Positions 26,701 through 33,029 of a stretch of DNA of 64,000 nt are shown piece by piece. A program made the position numbers and the translations under genes. Origin of the DNA: JAAFJM01 sp964529175 (lineage in GTDB: Bacteria; Bacteroidota; Bacteroidia; UKL13-3); NCBI GenBank assembly GCA_964529175.1, contig CAZGVO010000007.1, forward strand, positions 144,183 through 208,182, given 5' to 3'. The notes under the pieces were generated by a model. The model did no database searches. It was not told the DNA's origin and saw only the letters and a list, made by a program, of their open reading frames with translations. Each line of letters begins with the position of its first letter. The stretch's first letter is position 1.

Positions 26701-27328
26701 TTTCTAGCACTTCAGCTGCCTTTTTTCTATCATCAGGATGAATAACATTAAAACCAATTTCAAAAGTTACTTCAAAACTTTGAGGTTTATAGCCACACAT
26801 TCTATAAACCCCATCGCTCCATAAAATTTTTTGCGCCTTTATATCGTATTCCCAAGTACCAAACTTTGAAATAATTTCGGCTTTTTCTAATAACTGTTTT
26901 CCTTTATCAATTTCTACTACCGATTGCTTTATTTCATTTTTGGTATTTTCAATAGCAGTTAAGTCTATTATAGAGTGAACAATATGGGTTAAATTTCCAT
27001 CATTATCTAATATTGGCGTATTATCAATTTGCCAATAAAAGGTATCTATTTCGTTAGTTTTGGTATTACGAATAAAATATTTTTGAATAAATGTATCAGA
27101 CTTTAATGATAAAACTACTTTGTTTAACGAAATGGTTAATTGAGTAACAAATTCTGAGTTAAAAACATCACCTAAAAATGCACCGAGAAAACCATTTTCT
27201 TTAAAATTTAAATCTTTTTTATTAACAAATGCCAAATATGAGTCATTAACCTCAACTACTGGAAATGAAGGCTTAACAGCCTCTAACACCACTAAAGGCT
27301 GAGAAAGAAAATTTACAATTTTAAACAT
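23702..27328 (-). CDS. Multi-PAS sensor protein with DHp-like end but no kinase ATPase domain
   Basis: 1,208 residues. About nine PAS/PAC units follow each other, recognisable by repeated blocks such as GYKPEEFIGKNF, LGYEESEA, FGYTKEEVIGKHI and HYGYSDNELFEM, with DITEKK-type linkers. No transmembrane segment is evident, so it is probably cytosolic. The last 70 residues form a DHp-like helix pair with the histidine in WTQSHIVRAPLARLLGLV, but the sequence stops without N, G1 or G2 boxes. The gene ends only 10 bp from a convergent gene, so the missing ATPase was not simply frameshifted. Similar truncated forms are frequent in Bacteroidota. Confidence 0.85.
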   Translation of the reverse strand: MFKIVNFLSQPLVVLEAVKPSFPVVEVNDSYLAFVNKKDLNFKENGFLGAFLGDVFNSEFVTQLTISLNKVVLSLKSDTFIQKYFIRNTKTNEIDTFYWQIDNTPILDNDGNLTHIVHSIIDLTAIENTKNEIKQSVVEIDKGKQLLEKAEIISKFGTWEYDIKAQKILWSDGVYRMCGYKPQSFEVTFEIGFNVIHPDDRKKAAEVLENTLKTGVEYNIEKRFLLESGEIKYIISRANLTLDEFGNPSKLFGVFQDITDIKVQQEELIKLQTNQETLINSSTDLIWSIDKNYCLIAANKAWLLTMKNLLGFEIKVGSSVLNTSFGEHEFNHWKNYYDRTFKGETFTVKEQVFNPATSKTSYTTITLTPMYSISGEIFGVACYLKDITAETENLLALENTKAELDKLVNSSLDIICTFNDNGEFITVNASVEKILGYKPEEFIGKNFSNFVNKEDLEKSEEASKAIINGAKVTNFENSFVHKNGSIVPLSWSAQWDEKEKLVFCVARDATEIIKANLLLQQQEKRYRTLAENGSDGIVILKLDGTASYVSPTIKQVLGYEESEAMSLNMYELLHPDDVADAALVMEKSLSNPGKPIYGKPARTRHKNGSYRWLEATITNFLHDPDINGIVDNFRDVTEKKIADEEMKLLMDNTEELFILINKELNIVSFNKQFEQMYLNLFGITVERGVSILAYAQQSRVEDLRLIYERVLNGERIGDELYVKEKVFSIAYKPAINDFGQVIGAFITAADITEKRKLELKKIEAIEQESLFASIVNSSDDAIISKNLEGIVTLWNPGAQRIFGYTKEEVIGKHISLIIPERLKAEEPLILEKISQGEHVEHYETKRKRKDGVEIDISLTVSPIYDVNGKIIGASKTARDITEKKQAELALKASYIERNLILESIYDAFFSIDKEGTVIYWNNKAEKLLGKSKNEILGKNIWEVFETASNSIFFRNYHKAINENETQHFEAYSEVLKGWFEVSAYPSANGLSVYFTDITEKKKTIIKLEESEKRYSNLFLYSPQPMCVYDPETFNIVQVNRAALTHYGYSDNELFEMKIFQLIPSEDLEEVKKSVMSDDVVGNNYRGIQRHIKKSGEIIDVEIYRSTIVINNKEYKLIAALDITEKLKYIRAIEEQNQKLQNIAWTQSHIVRAPLARLLGLVEHLKEYQSTNEDYIELMRHFVNSANELDTIIREIVTNSESVNFSNKP

Positions 27329-27706
27329 TATGAAAATAAATTAATATGTAAAATTATTATTATTACTCAAAAAACAAAACTAAATTTTGATAACAATAAA
27401 AATACAAGTACAAGCATTTAGTTCAAACTTAATGAAAGTATTTGAACAAAGTTTTATTCATTTTTATTTTAATTGTTCTTTTATTGGATTTTTAAATAAT
27501 AAGTACAATTTAAAACAACATAAACTACTGTAAAACAATTAATTATAAATATAAAATATTAACAAAATCAGTAAAAAAAATTTAAAAAATCAGTATTCAA
27601 AATCAATTTAAAATATACAAAATGTTAATTTTTAAATAAATATCTTTCATGAATAAAATTAATAACTAAATTCGTAGCCTTATTACCAATAATTAAAAAT
27701 CATTTT
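27329..27706. other. Divergent AT-rich intergenic region
   Basis: 378 bp between the divergent PAS gene and the gene at 27707. Composition is almost pure A/T with runs of A and T and no recognisable gene, hairpin or -33/-7 pair. It should contain both promoters. Confidence 0.5.
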
Positions 27707-28075
27707 ATGAGAGACGCTGGAGTTTACACGCAACTTTGGAAAAAATATTTACCTGTTATCAGATTATTATTGAAAAAAACAGCTGATAGCGACCAAAAAC
27801 TTCAAATTTACAAACACGAGTTTGTAAGTACTGGGGCTAAAAACAAATTAGGTTATATTTTTAACTTAGAAATTGTAAATGGTAAAGCAATCAATAAATC
27901 AAACACTTTAGCATCGTCATTTGATTTATTAAACGTATTAAACGAAAACGAATTAACTGCTGAGTGGTTAAAAGGTAAATCGGTTAAAATTAGCGTTAAC
28001 AAAGCTTGTGAATTAACTTTACAACTTGTAACTAAAGCTGAAGAAGCTCCTGCATTAGAAGTAGCAACAGCATAA
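27707..28075 (+). CDS. Conserved hypothetical protein, 122 residues
   Basis: The family was not recognised by name. The protein starts with a basic amphipathic helix (YTQLWKKYLPVIRLLLKK) and continues with alternating strands (LGYIFNLEIVNGK, KSVKISVNKACELTLQLV). No signal peptide or metal motif is visible. A strong hairpin terminator follows directly, so it is probably a single-gene transcript. Codon usage fits a real, well-expressed gene (many AAC/GCT/GGT codons). Function is unknown. Confidence 0.7.
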   Translation: MRDAGVYTQLWKKYLPVIRLLLKKTADSDQKLQIYKHEFVSTGAKNKLGYIFNLEIVNGKAINKSNTLASSFDLLNVLNENELTAEWLKGKSVKISVNKACELTLQLVTKAEEAPALEVATA

Positions 28076-28096
28076 TTTAATAAAAAATTTAAGAGA

Positions 28097-28128
28097 AAAG
28101 TGGTGAATGATTTCATCACTTTTTTTTT
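28097..28128 (+). terminator. Rho-independent terminator after the 122-residue gene
   Basis: The stem AGTGGTGAA/TTCATCACT with one G-T pair and a short loop is followed by eight T residues. Confidence 0.85.
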
Positions 28129-28210
28129 GCCTTTTAAAGTAAAAAATATTAATAAATATAAACTTCAATTAATTAAGTAATTTAATGAGTAAATGTTTAA
28201 TTTGCATCAA

Positions 28211-29335
28211 ATGAAAAAAATTACGCTACCAATTTGCTTTCTATTTTTATTTTTAACTAGCATGGCTCAAAATAAAGCAGTTATAAAAATTGCTTTACTC
28301 ATGCCTTTTTGTGCTAAACAAATAAATTCAAATCCAAACCATAAAAATGCTGATTTGGGCAATGCCTGCCGCGAATATTACCAAGGGTTACTAATAGCTG
28401 CCGATAGTTTAAAAAATGCTGGTTATAATATTGATATAACCATTTTTGATACGGAAAGAGATACTGTTAAATTCAAAAAAATTTTAAATAATGATGCAGT
28501 TCAAAATGCTGATTTTATTTTAGGCCCAGTGGTTAAAGAAGGTCAAATAATGATGCAAAACTTTAAAAGTAAAAAAAATGCTTTCCATCTTTCGCCCTTA
28601 TTTACTTTTACCAAAACCAAAATTATTGATTCAAAATCTATTTCGGCATATCCTGATTTAACCTATTATGCCGATTACTTTTTACAATATTTAATAAACA
28701 AAGAAATAACTGGTAACTTAATTATTGTAACTGGAAAAGATGCCTCCGATAAAGCACTTGCTACTTACTTAAAACAAAGTGTGAAACCTGAAAATGGCTT
28801 AAAAGTCAAAAATTTAGATATAGCTAAAAATCAAGATATTACAAAATTATTGAATACAGATAAAGTAAACAATATTTTTATAGCCTGCGATGATGAAAGC
28901 CAAGTAAATGCCACTTTAAAAAATATAGCCGACTCAGCATTAGATTATAAAATTAATACCTTTGGTTTACGTAAAATTGTTGATTTTAGAAATGTAAATT
29001 TAAACGATTGGTTAAGTAGCAATTTACATATTATTACTCCATTTCATGTTAATTATGAAGATTCGTTAACCAAAGCTTTTATTCAAACTTACCGCGATTA
29101 TTATGAAACCGAACCTACTGAATTTGCTTATGTTGGTTACGATCAATTTATAATGGCTATAAGCACTTACGCTAAAACCAATGGTACTTTTAAAGATTTA
29201 GATAAACTAAAACCTTTTAAACTTATTGCTAACCAATACATGCTTAAAGAAAAAGGTGGCAACGCAGGTTTACAAAATAGTATTTTACATATTTTAAAAC
29301 TTGAAAACGAAGGTTTAAAAGAAGTAAGTTGGTAA
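28211..29335 (+). CDS. Periplasmic-binding-like protein (type I fold, LppC/amino-acid ABC substrate-binding-like)
   Basis: 374 residues from ATG 28211, where MKKITLPICFLFLFLTSMAQ is a good signal peptide. The ATG at 28193 would add six residues ahead of it. The mature protein begins KIALLMPFCAKQ and contains EYYQGLLIAADSL, FDTERD, ADFILGPVVKEG and EFAYVGYDQFIMA, all typical of the type I periplasmic-binding fold in Bacteroidota proteins related to LppC and branched-chain amino-acid receptors. In this phylum such proteins often carry LysM repeats, which are absent here. No transporter genes are adjacent, so a cell-wall or sensing role is as likely as uptake. Confidence 0.7.
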   Translation: MKKITLPICFLFLFLTSMAQNKAVIKIALLMPFCAKQINSNPNHKNADLGNACREYYQGLLIAADSLKNAGYNIDITIFDTERDTVKFKKILNNDAVQNADFILGPVVKEGQIMMQNFKSKKNAFHLSPLFTFTKTKIIDSKSISAYPDLTYYADYFLQYLINKEITGNLIIVTGKDASDKALATYLKQSVKPENGLKVKNLDIAKNQDITKLLNTDKVNNIFIACDDESQVNATLKNIADSALDYKINTFGLRKIVDFRNVNLNDWLSSNLHIITPFHVNYEDSLTKAFIQTYRDYYETEPTEFAYVGYDQFIMAISTYAKTNGTFKDLDKLKPFKLIANQYMLKEKGGNAGLQNSILHILKLENEGLKEVSW

Positions 29336-29337
29336 TT

Positions 29338-29997
29338 TTAGCTTTTAGCTATTTCAAATATTTGGCTGTTTTCAATGGTAAAACGGCCTTTTTTATGTTG
29401 TAACGAAGCCTTTAACATAGCTAAAGCCACTGTTTTACTTTCAATAGCAGCATATTTTTTTAAACTCCCAACCATTATTTTTGAAAGTGGTGCAAATATA
29501 AATTGCATTATTTTTTCACCCATTCTAAACTCTTTTCTGTTACCTAATAATAGTGAAGGTCTGAAAATATAATAACTTTCAAAACCTATGCTTGCTATTT
29601 TATTTTCAACTTCGCCTTTTACTTTATTATAAAAAACAGCGCTTTGCGCATTGGCTCCTAAAGCTGAAACTATGTAAAAATTGGTTGTTCCTTTAACTTT
29701 TACCAATTGAGCAAAACTCACACAATATTCAAAATCAACCATTTTAAAAGCCTCTTGCGAGCCAGCTGCTCTTATAGTGGTACCCAAGCAACAAAATGCA
29801 TCAGTTGGAATAAAAGGAAGCTCTACATTGCTTAATTCGTTAAAATTTACTTTTAACTGCACCAATTTATTGGATTGAATAGGTAATTCTTTTCTAACCA
29901 AAGCCAATACTTTACTGCACTCATTACTTTCAATTAACTTTTGAACCAATTGATTACCAATTAAACCAGTAGCACCCACAATTATTGCCGTTTTCAT
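29338..29997 (-). CDS. NAD(P)-binding Rossmann-fold protein (atypical SDR)
   Basis: 219 residues. The nucleotide-binding motif VGATGLIGNQL is at the N-terminus. FCCLGTT, YIVSALGANAQS and YYIFRPSLLLGNR follow, as in the atypical short-chain reductases of the YbjT/HTATIP2 (TIP30) group. These bind NAD(P)H and often have no known substrate. It converges with the preceding gene, 2 bp apart, and has no partner in operon. Confidence 0.8.
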   Translation of the reverse strand: MKTAIIVGATGLIGNQLVQKLIESNECSKVLALVRKELPIQSNKLVQLKVNFNELSNVELPFIPTDAFCCLGTTIRAAGSQEAFKMVDFEYCVSFAQLVKVKGTTNFYIVSALGANAQSAVFYNKVKGEVENKIASIGFESYYIFRPSLLLGNRKEFRMGEKIMQFIFAPLSKIMVGSLKKYAAIESKTVALAMLKASLQHKKGRFTIENSQIFEIAKS

Positions 29998-30050
29998 AAA
30001 TTATTGTCCGTTAAAAAATATTTGCAAATAAAACTTAAATATTTAGAAGC

Positions 30051-30100
30051 ATTGCATAACAAAATATTGAATTGATAATTTATTATTGCATAACAAAATA
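30051..30100. repeat. 16-bp direct repeat upstream of the AIM24-family gene
   Basis: ATTGCATAACAAAATA occurs perfectly at 30051-30066 and 30085-30100, a period of 34 bp. The second copy ends 14 bp before the ATG at 30115. It could be a duplicated operator or a small tandem duplication. Confidence 0.75.
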
Positions 30101-30114
30101 ACTATAAAAATAAA

Positions 30115-30909
30115 ATGGCAAGTAACCACGAAATAGACTACCGCTTATTTGGTAGCGAAATGCAATGTGTAGAAATTGAGTTAGACCCAAACGAAACTGT
30201 AATGGCTGAGCCGGGCAGTTTTATGATGATGAATGATGGCATTCAAATGCAAACCATTTTTGGCGATGGAAGCCAAGATAATGCAGGTATTTTAGGTAAA
30301 TTATTTAGCGCTGGTAAACGTTTATTAACTGGCGAAAGTTTGTTTATGACAGCTTATACCAATATTGGTCAAGGTAAAAAACAAGTAACTTTTGCAGCAC
30401 CATATCCGGGCAAAATTATTCCTTTAGATTTGATGCGCTTAGGTGGCCGAATTGTTTGTCAAAAAGATTCGTTTTTATGCGCAGCTAAAGGCGTAGCAGT
30501 TGGAATTGAGTTTCAGCGTAAACTGGGCACGGGCTTATTTGGTGGCGAAGGATTTATTATGCAAAAACTAGAAGGCGATGGTATGTGTTTTGTACATGCT
30601 GGTGGCCATGTGGAAGAACGCGAATTATTTCCTGGCGAAATGTTAAAAATAGATACAGGTTGTATTGTAGCATTTACCAAAGATGTTGATTATGATATTC
30701 AATTTGTTGGAGGAATTAAAAATACGCTCTTTGGAGGCGAAGGTGTATTTTATGCTACTTTAAGAGGCCCAGGTAAAGTATGGATTCAAACATTACCAAT
30801 TAGCCGCTTAGCAGGCCGTATTTTACAATATGGAACCATGCGTGGCGGTAAAGAGCAAGGAAGCCTTTTAGGTGGTTTAGGTAATTTATTAGATGGTGAT
30901 GGGTTTTAA
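30115..30909 (+). CDS. TIGR00266/AIM24 family protein
   Basis: 264 residues. The family is recognised by NHEIDYRLFGSEMQCVEIELDPNE at the N-terminus (DYRLFGSEMQ), AEPGSFMMM, GLFGGEGFIMQKLEGDG and a C-terminal IKNTLFGGEG. AIM24-like proteins form trimeric beta-barrel-like rolls. Their role in bacteria is unknown, and the mitochondrial namesake supports inner-membrane organisation. No signal peptide. It is monocistronic, with a direct repeat upstream and a shared bidirectional terminator downstream. Confidence 0.85.
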   Translation: MASNHEIDYRLFGSEMQCVEIELDPNETVMAEPGSFMMMNDGIQMQTIFGDGSQDNAGILGKLFSAGKRLLTGESLFMTAYTNIGQGKKQVTFAAPYPGKIIPLDLMRLGGRIVCQKDSFLCAAKGVAVGIEFQRKLGTGLFGGEGFIMQKLEGDGMCFVHAGGHVEERELFPGEMLKIDTGCIVAFTKDVDYDIQFVGGIKNTLFGGEGVFYATLRGPGKVWIQTLPISRLAGRILQYGTMRGGKEQGSLLGGLGNLLDGDGF

Positions 30910-30930
30910 TTAATCCCTTAAATAATAAGA

Positions 30931-30957
30931 AAAAGCTGCTCTTGGGCAGCTTTTTTT
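30931..30957. terminator. Bidirectional terminator between convergent genes
   Basis: AAAAGCTGC at 30931-30939 pairs with GCAGCTTTT at 30946-30954 around a six-base loop, with A and T tracts on either side. It serves the AIM24 gene and probably the convergent outer-membrane gene. Confidence 0.85.
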
Positions 30958-30961
30958 ATGC

Positions 30962-31768
30962 TTAAAAATTATAAACCAATTCGTTGGTAAATGTGTACCA
31001 AAGTTTTGAAACGGGCACAATGGGTTCATAATCGTACATGGTGCGCAGGTTTAAGTTATACCTTAAGTTTTTAGTAATTTTATACCCAAATCTTCCATGA
31101 AAACCTATTCTAGGTAGCGATTCAACGAAACTAGTTCTTAAAAAATAATACAACCCGCTATTGATAACTATTTGATTGTTAATAAATTGCTCATAACTAA
31201 AATACCAATTAAACCTTGGGTTAAATGTTTCTCGTGGATTGGTATTGGCGGGTAAATTTTCGGTTTTTACACCTTCAAAATTCCATTTTTCATATTCAAA
31301 CATAAAGCCTGCAGCGGTGGCTAAAGTTAGTTTTTCATCTCGGTAAATTCGTTTTCGTAAGTTGGCTGTTATGGCAAATTTTTGCTCTAATCCTCTTGAT
31401 TCAAGCCATTGATATTGAGCATAATACTCAGGGTATAAACTACGTGAAATATCTTGCCTAAACCTTGCAAATAAATAACCTCCACTTAAAATGGTTTGAT
31501 TTCCATTGGTTATAATTTGCAAATTATTGGCTACTGTTAAAACATGATGACCTTTTAAACGCATGGCAAGTTCAGCCCGTGCTGCTATTTGATTTACTGT
31601 TTCTTTCTGTGTTTGAGAACTAAAACTGCCCGAAATAGTTCCGGCATAATGTTTTTGAGTATCTATAGGTATTAACACAAAACTTTCGGTAAATAAAAAC
31701 TGTGCATGTATTTTTATAAAACTAAATACCACTAAACTAATGGTAAAAATTGACCTTTTGATTTTCAT
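30962..31768 (-). CDS. Outer-membrane beta-barrel protein (DUF2490/DUF481-like)
   Basis: 268 residues from ATG 31768. A TTG at 31780 would place four extra residues before the signal peptide MKIKRSIFTISLVVFSFIKIHAQ. The mature part alternates short amphipathic strands ending in aromatic residues (YLFARFRQD, WYFSYEQF, YYFLRTSF, LRYNLNLRTMYDY) and ends in a terminal NELVYNF strand, the pattern of an outer-membrane barrel of about ten to twelve strands. The exact DUF is uncertain. It converges on the AIM24 gene and faces the cold-shock genes divergently. Confidence 0.7.
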   Translation of the reverse strand: MKIKRSIFTISLVVFSFIKIHAQFLFTESFVLIPIDTQKHYAGTISGSFSSQTQKETVNQIAARAELAMRLKGHHVLTVANNLQIITNGNQTILSGGYLFARFRQDISRSLYPEYYAQYQWLESRGLEQKFAITANLRKRIYRDEKLTLATAAGFMFEYEKWNFEGVKTENLPANTNPRETFNPRFNWYFSYEQFINNQIVINSGLYYFLRTSFVESLPRIGFHGRFGYKITKNLRYNLNLRTMYDYEPIVPVSKLWYTFTNELVYNF

Positions 31769-31924
31769 AAAGAGGCACAAAATTGAAACAAGCCAATTGG
31801 TTTTAAAAATTTAGTTGGAAATAATTATGTACTTAGGGTAAATAATTGTCTATTAAATTAATAAAAAGTCAACGCCAATTTTTGCATAAAAGGCCAAACT
31901 ATATTTGGTTTAAAAATAAAATAA

Positions 31925-31954
31925 CTTGTTTATGAATTAATTAAGGTTACCTTG
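31925..31954 (+). promoter_or_regulatory. Bacteroidota-type promoter of the first cold-shock gene
   Basis: CTTG at 31925-31928 and TACCTTG at 31948-31954 are separated by 19 bp. They approximate the TTTG/TAnnTTTG pair used by the Bacteroidota primary sigma factor. The predicted start near 31958 leaves a leader of about 24 nt. Confidence 0.55.
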
Positions 31955-31981
31955 CGCCTTCATATTTAATAATTTAATACA

Positions 31982-32176
31982 ATGCAAGAAGGAACAGTGA
32001 AGTTTTTTGATGAAACAAAAGGCTTCGGATTTATCACTCCATCAGAAGGACGTGAAGACATTTTCGTACATTCATCAGGTTTAATTGATAGAATTCAAGA
32101 AAATGACAAAGTACAATTTGAAACAGAAAGAGGAAAAAAAGGTATCAACGCTGTAAGAGTGCAGGTTACTAGATAA
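31982..32176 (+). CDS. Cold-shock protein (CspA family), copy 1
   Basis: 64 residues, a single OB-fold cold-shock domain. The RNA-binding motifs KGFGFI (RNP1) and DIFVHSS (RNP2) are complete. Such proteins bind single-stranded RNA or DNA and melt structured mRNA. This is the most divergent of three tandem copies: DETKGFGFITPSEGRED here against NETKGFGFI...GGED in the others. It has a promoter at 31925-31954 and its own terminator after it, so it is likely a separate unit. Confidence 0.95.
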   Translation: MQEGTVKFFDETKGFGFITPSEGREDIFVHSSGLIDRIQENDKVQFETERGKKGINAVRVQVTR

Positions 32177-32193
32177 TATTCTAATTTTAATTC

Positions 32194-32227
32194 AAAAAAA
32201 AGCAAGTTTCAAACACTTGCTTTTTTT
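32194..32227 (+). terminator. Terminator after cold-shock copy 1
   Basis: AAAGCAAGT (32199-32207) pairs with ACTTGCTTT (32215-32223), followed by a T tract. Confidence 0.9.
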
Positions 32228-32266
32228 ATTACAACAATTTATTTTACAATTAATTACAACAACACA

Positions 32267-32458
32267 ATGCAAGAAGGAACAGTTAAGTTTTTTAACGAAA
32301 CAAAAGGATTTGGTTTTATTTCACCAGCTGGTGGTGGAGAAGATATTTTCGTACATTCATCAGGTTTAATAGACAGAATCAGAGAAAATGACAAAGTAAC
32401 TTTTGAAGAAGAAAGAGGAAAAAAAGGCATGAACGCAGTACGTGTTCAAGTTGCTTAA
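32267..32458 (+). CDS. Cold-shock protein (CspA family), copy 2
   Basis: 63 residues, with the first twelve residues (MQEGTVKFFNET) identical to copy 3. RNP1 KGFGFI and RNP2 DIFVHSS are intact. It sits between two terminators, so it needs a promoter in the 40 bp after the first terminator, where AT-rich sequence ACAATTTATTTTACAATT is the only candidate. Paralogues probably differ in temperature or growth-phase response. Confidence 0.95.
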   Translation: MQEGTVKFFNETKGFGFISPAGGGEDIFVHSSGLIDRIRENDKVTFEEERGKKGMNAVRVQVA

Positions 32459-32483
32459 TATTTATTTTTTAAATTCAACCCCA

Positions 32484-32519
32484 AAAAAAGCCTGTAATTT
32501 TTAATTACAGGCTTTTTTT
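32484..32519 (+). terminator. Terminator after cold-shock copy 2
   Basis: GCCTGTAATT (32490-32499) pairs perfectly with AATTACAGGC (32503-32512), loop of three, with seven T residues after it. Confidence 0.92.
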
Positions 32520-32569
32520 ATTTAAATAGTTTATTATTTTGCCAACCTAATTTTTAAAATAATAACATA

Positions 32570-32764
32570 ATGCAAGAAGGAACAGTTAAGTTTTTTAACG
32601 AAACAAAAGGATTTGGATTTATTGTACCAACTAATGGCGGAGAAGACATTTTTGTACATTCATCAGGTTTAATCGACAAGATTAAAGAAAACGACAAAGT
32701 TGAATACGAAAGTGAAAGAGGCAAAAAAGGCTTAAACGCTGTAAACGTAAAAGTAGTTGGGTAA
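32570..32764 (+). CDS. Cold-shock protein (CspA family), copy 3
   Basis: 64 residues, closest to copy 2 over the first half and differing in the loop before RNP2 (VPTNGGED) and at the C-terminus (NAVNVKVVG). RNP motifs are intact. A TTATTTTGCC stretch at 32530-32539 resembles a -7 element, giving a leader of about 30 nt. Its own strong terminator follows. Confidence 0.95.
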   Translation: MQEGTVKFFNETKGFGFIVPTNGGEDIFVHSSGLIDKIKENDKVEYESERGKKGLNAVNVKVVG

Positions 32765-32785
32765 TATAATATATACTATTTCAAC

Positions 32786-32820
32786 AAAAAGGCTGATAAT
32801 TTGATTATCAGCCTTTTTTT
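32786..32820 (+). terminator. Terminator after cold-shock copy 3
   Basis: GGCTGATAAT (32791-32800) pairs with ATTATCAGCC (32804-32813) around TTG, followed by seven T residues. Confidence 0.92.
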
Positions 32821-32878
32821 GTGTTTTTTTTAAGATCATCTTTTCCCTTTGAATGACATTATCGCATATTTGGCAACA

Positions 32879-32988
32879 AACGTCATGATGAGGAACAGCC
32901 TGTCCTGCAAAGCGGGAAAGCATCTTTAAAGTGAATTCTCTTACTTATAAAGTTCCATCTTCCGCTTTGGCGGAATCAGGATGACGTT
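32879..32988. repeat. Dispersed intergenic repeat with AACGTCAT ends
   Basis: AACGTCAT at 32879-32886 and ATGACGTT at 32981-32988 form terminal inverted repeats of a 110-bp element that includes GATGAGGAACAGCC and CGCTTTGGCGGAATCAGG. A related fragment (CGTCATGCCGGAGGCATCTT) is at 63817. Elements beginning CGTCATnnTGAGGAA are frequent in Bacteroidota intergenic DNA. It lies between the cold-shock cluster and the 3' end of alaS. Confidence 0.7.
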
Positions 32989-33029
32989 CCCGAACGTGTG
33001 AAACGAGAAAAATTAATGTCAATTTTTTA

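Noticed and set aside
23702..27328. Histidine kinase truncated by frameshift
   Set aside because: The convergent esterase gene ends 10 bp away, so no ATPase-coding sequence is left downstream in any frame.
31982..32820. CRISPR-like or simple tandem repeat
   Set aside because: The repeated units are complete cold-shock genes with diverged terminators, not short repeats with spacers.
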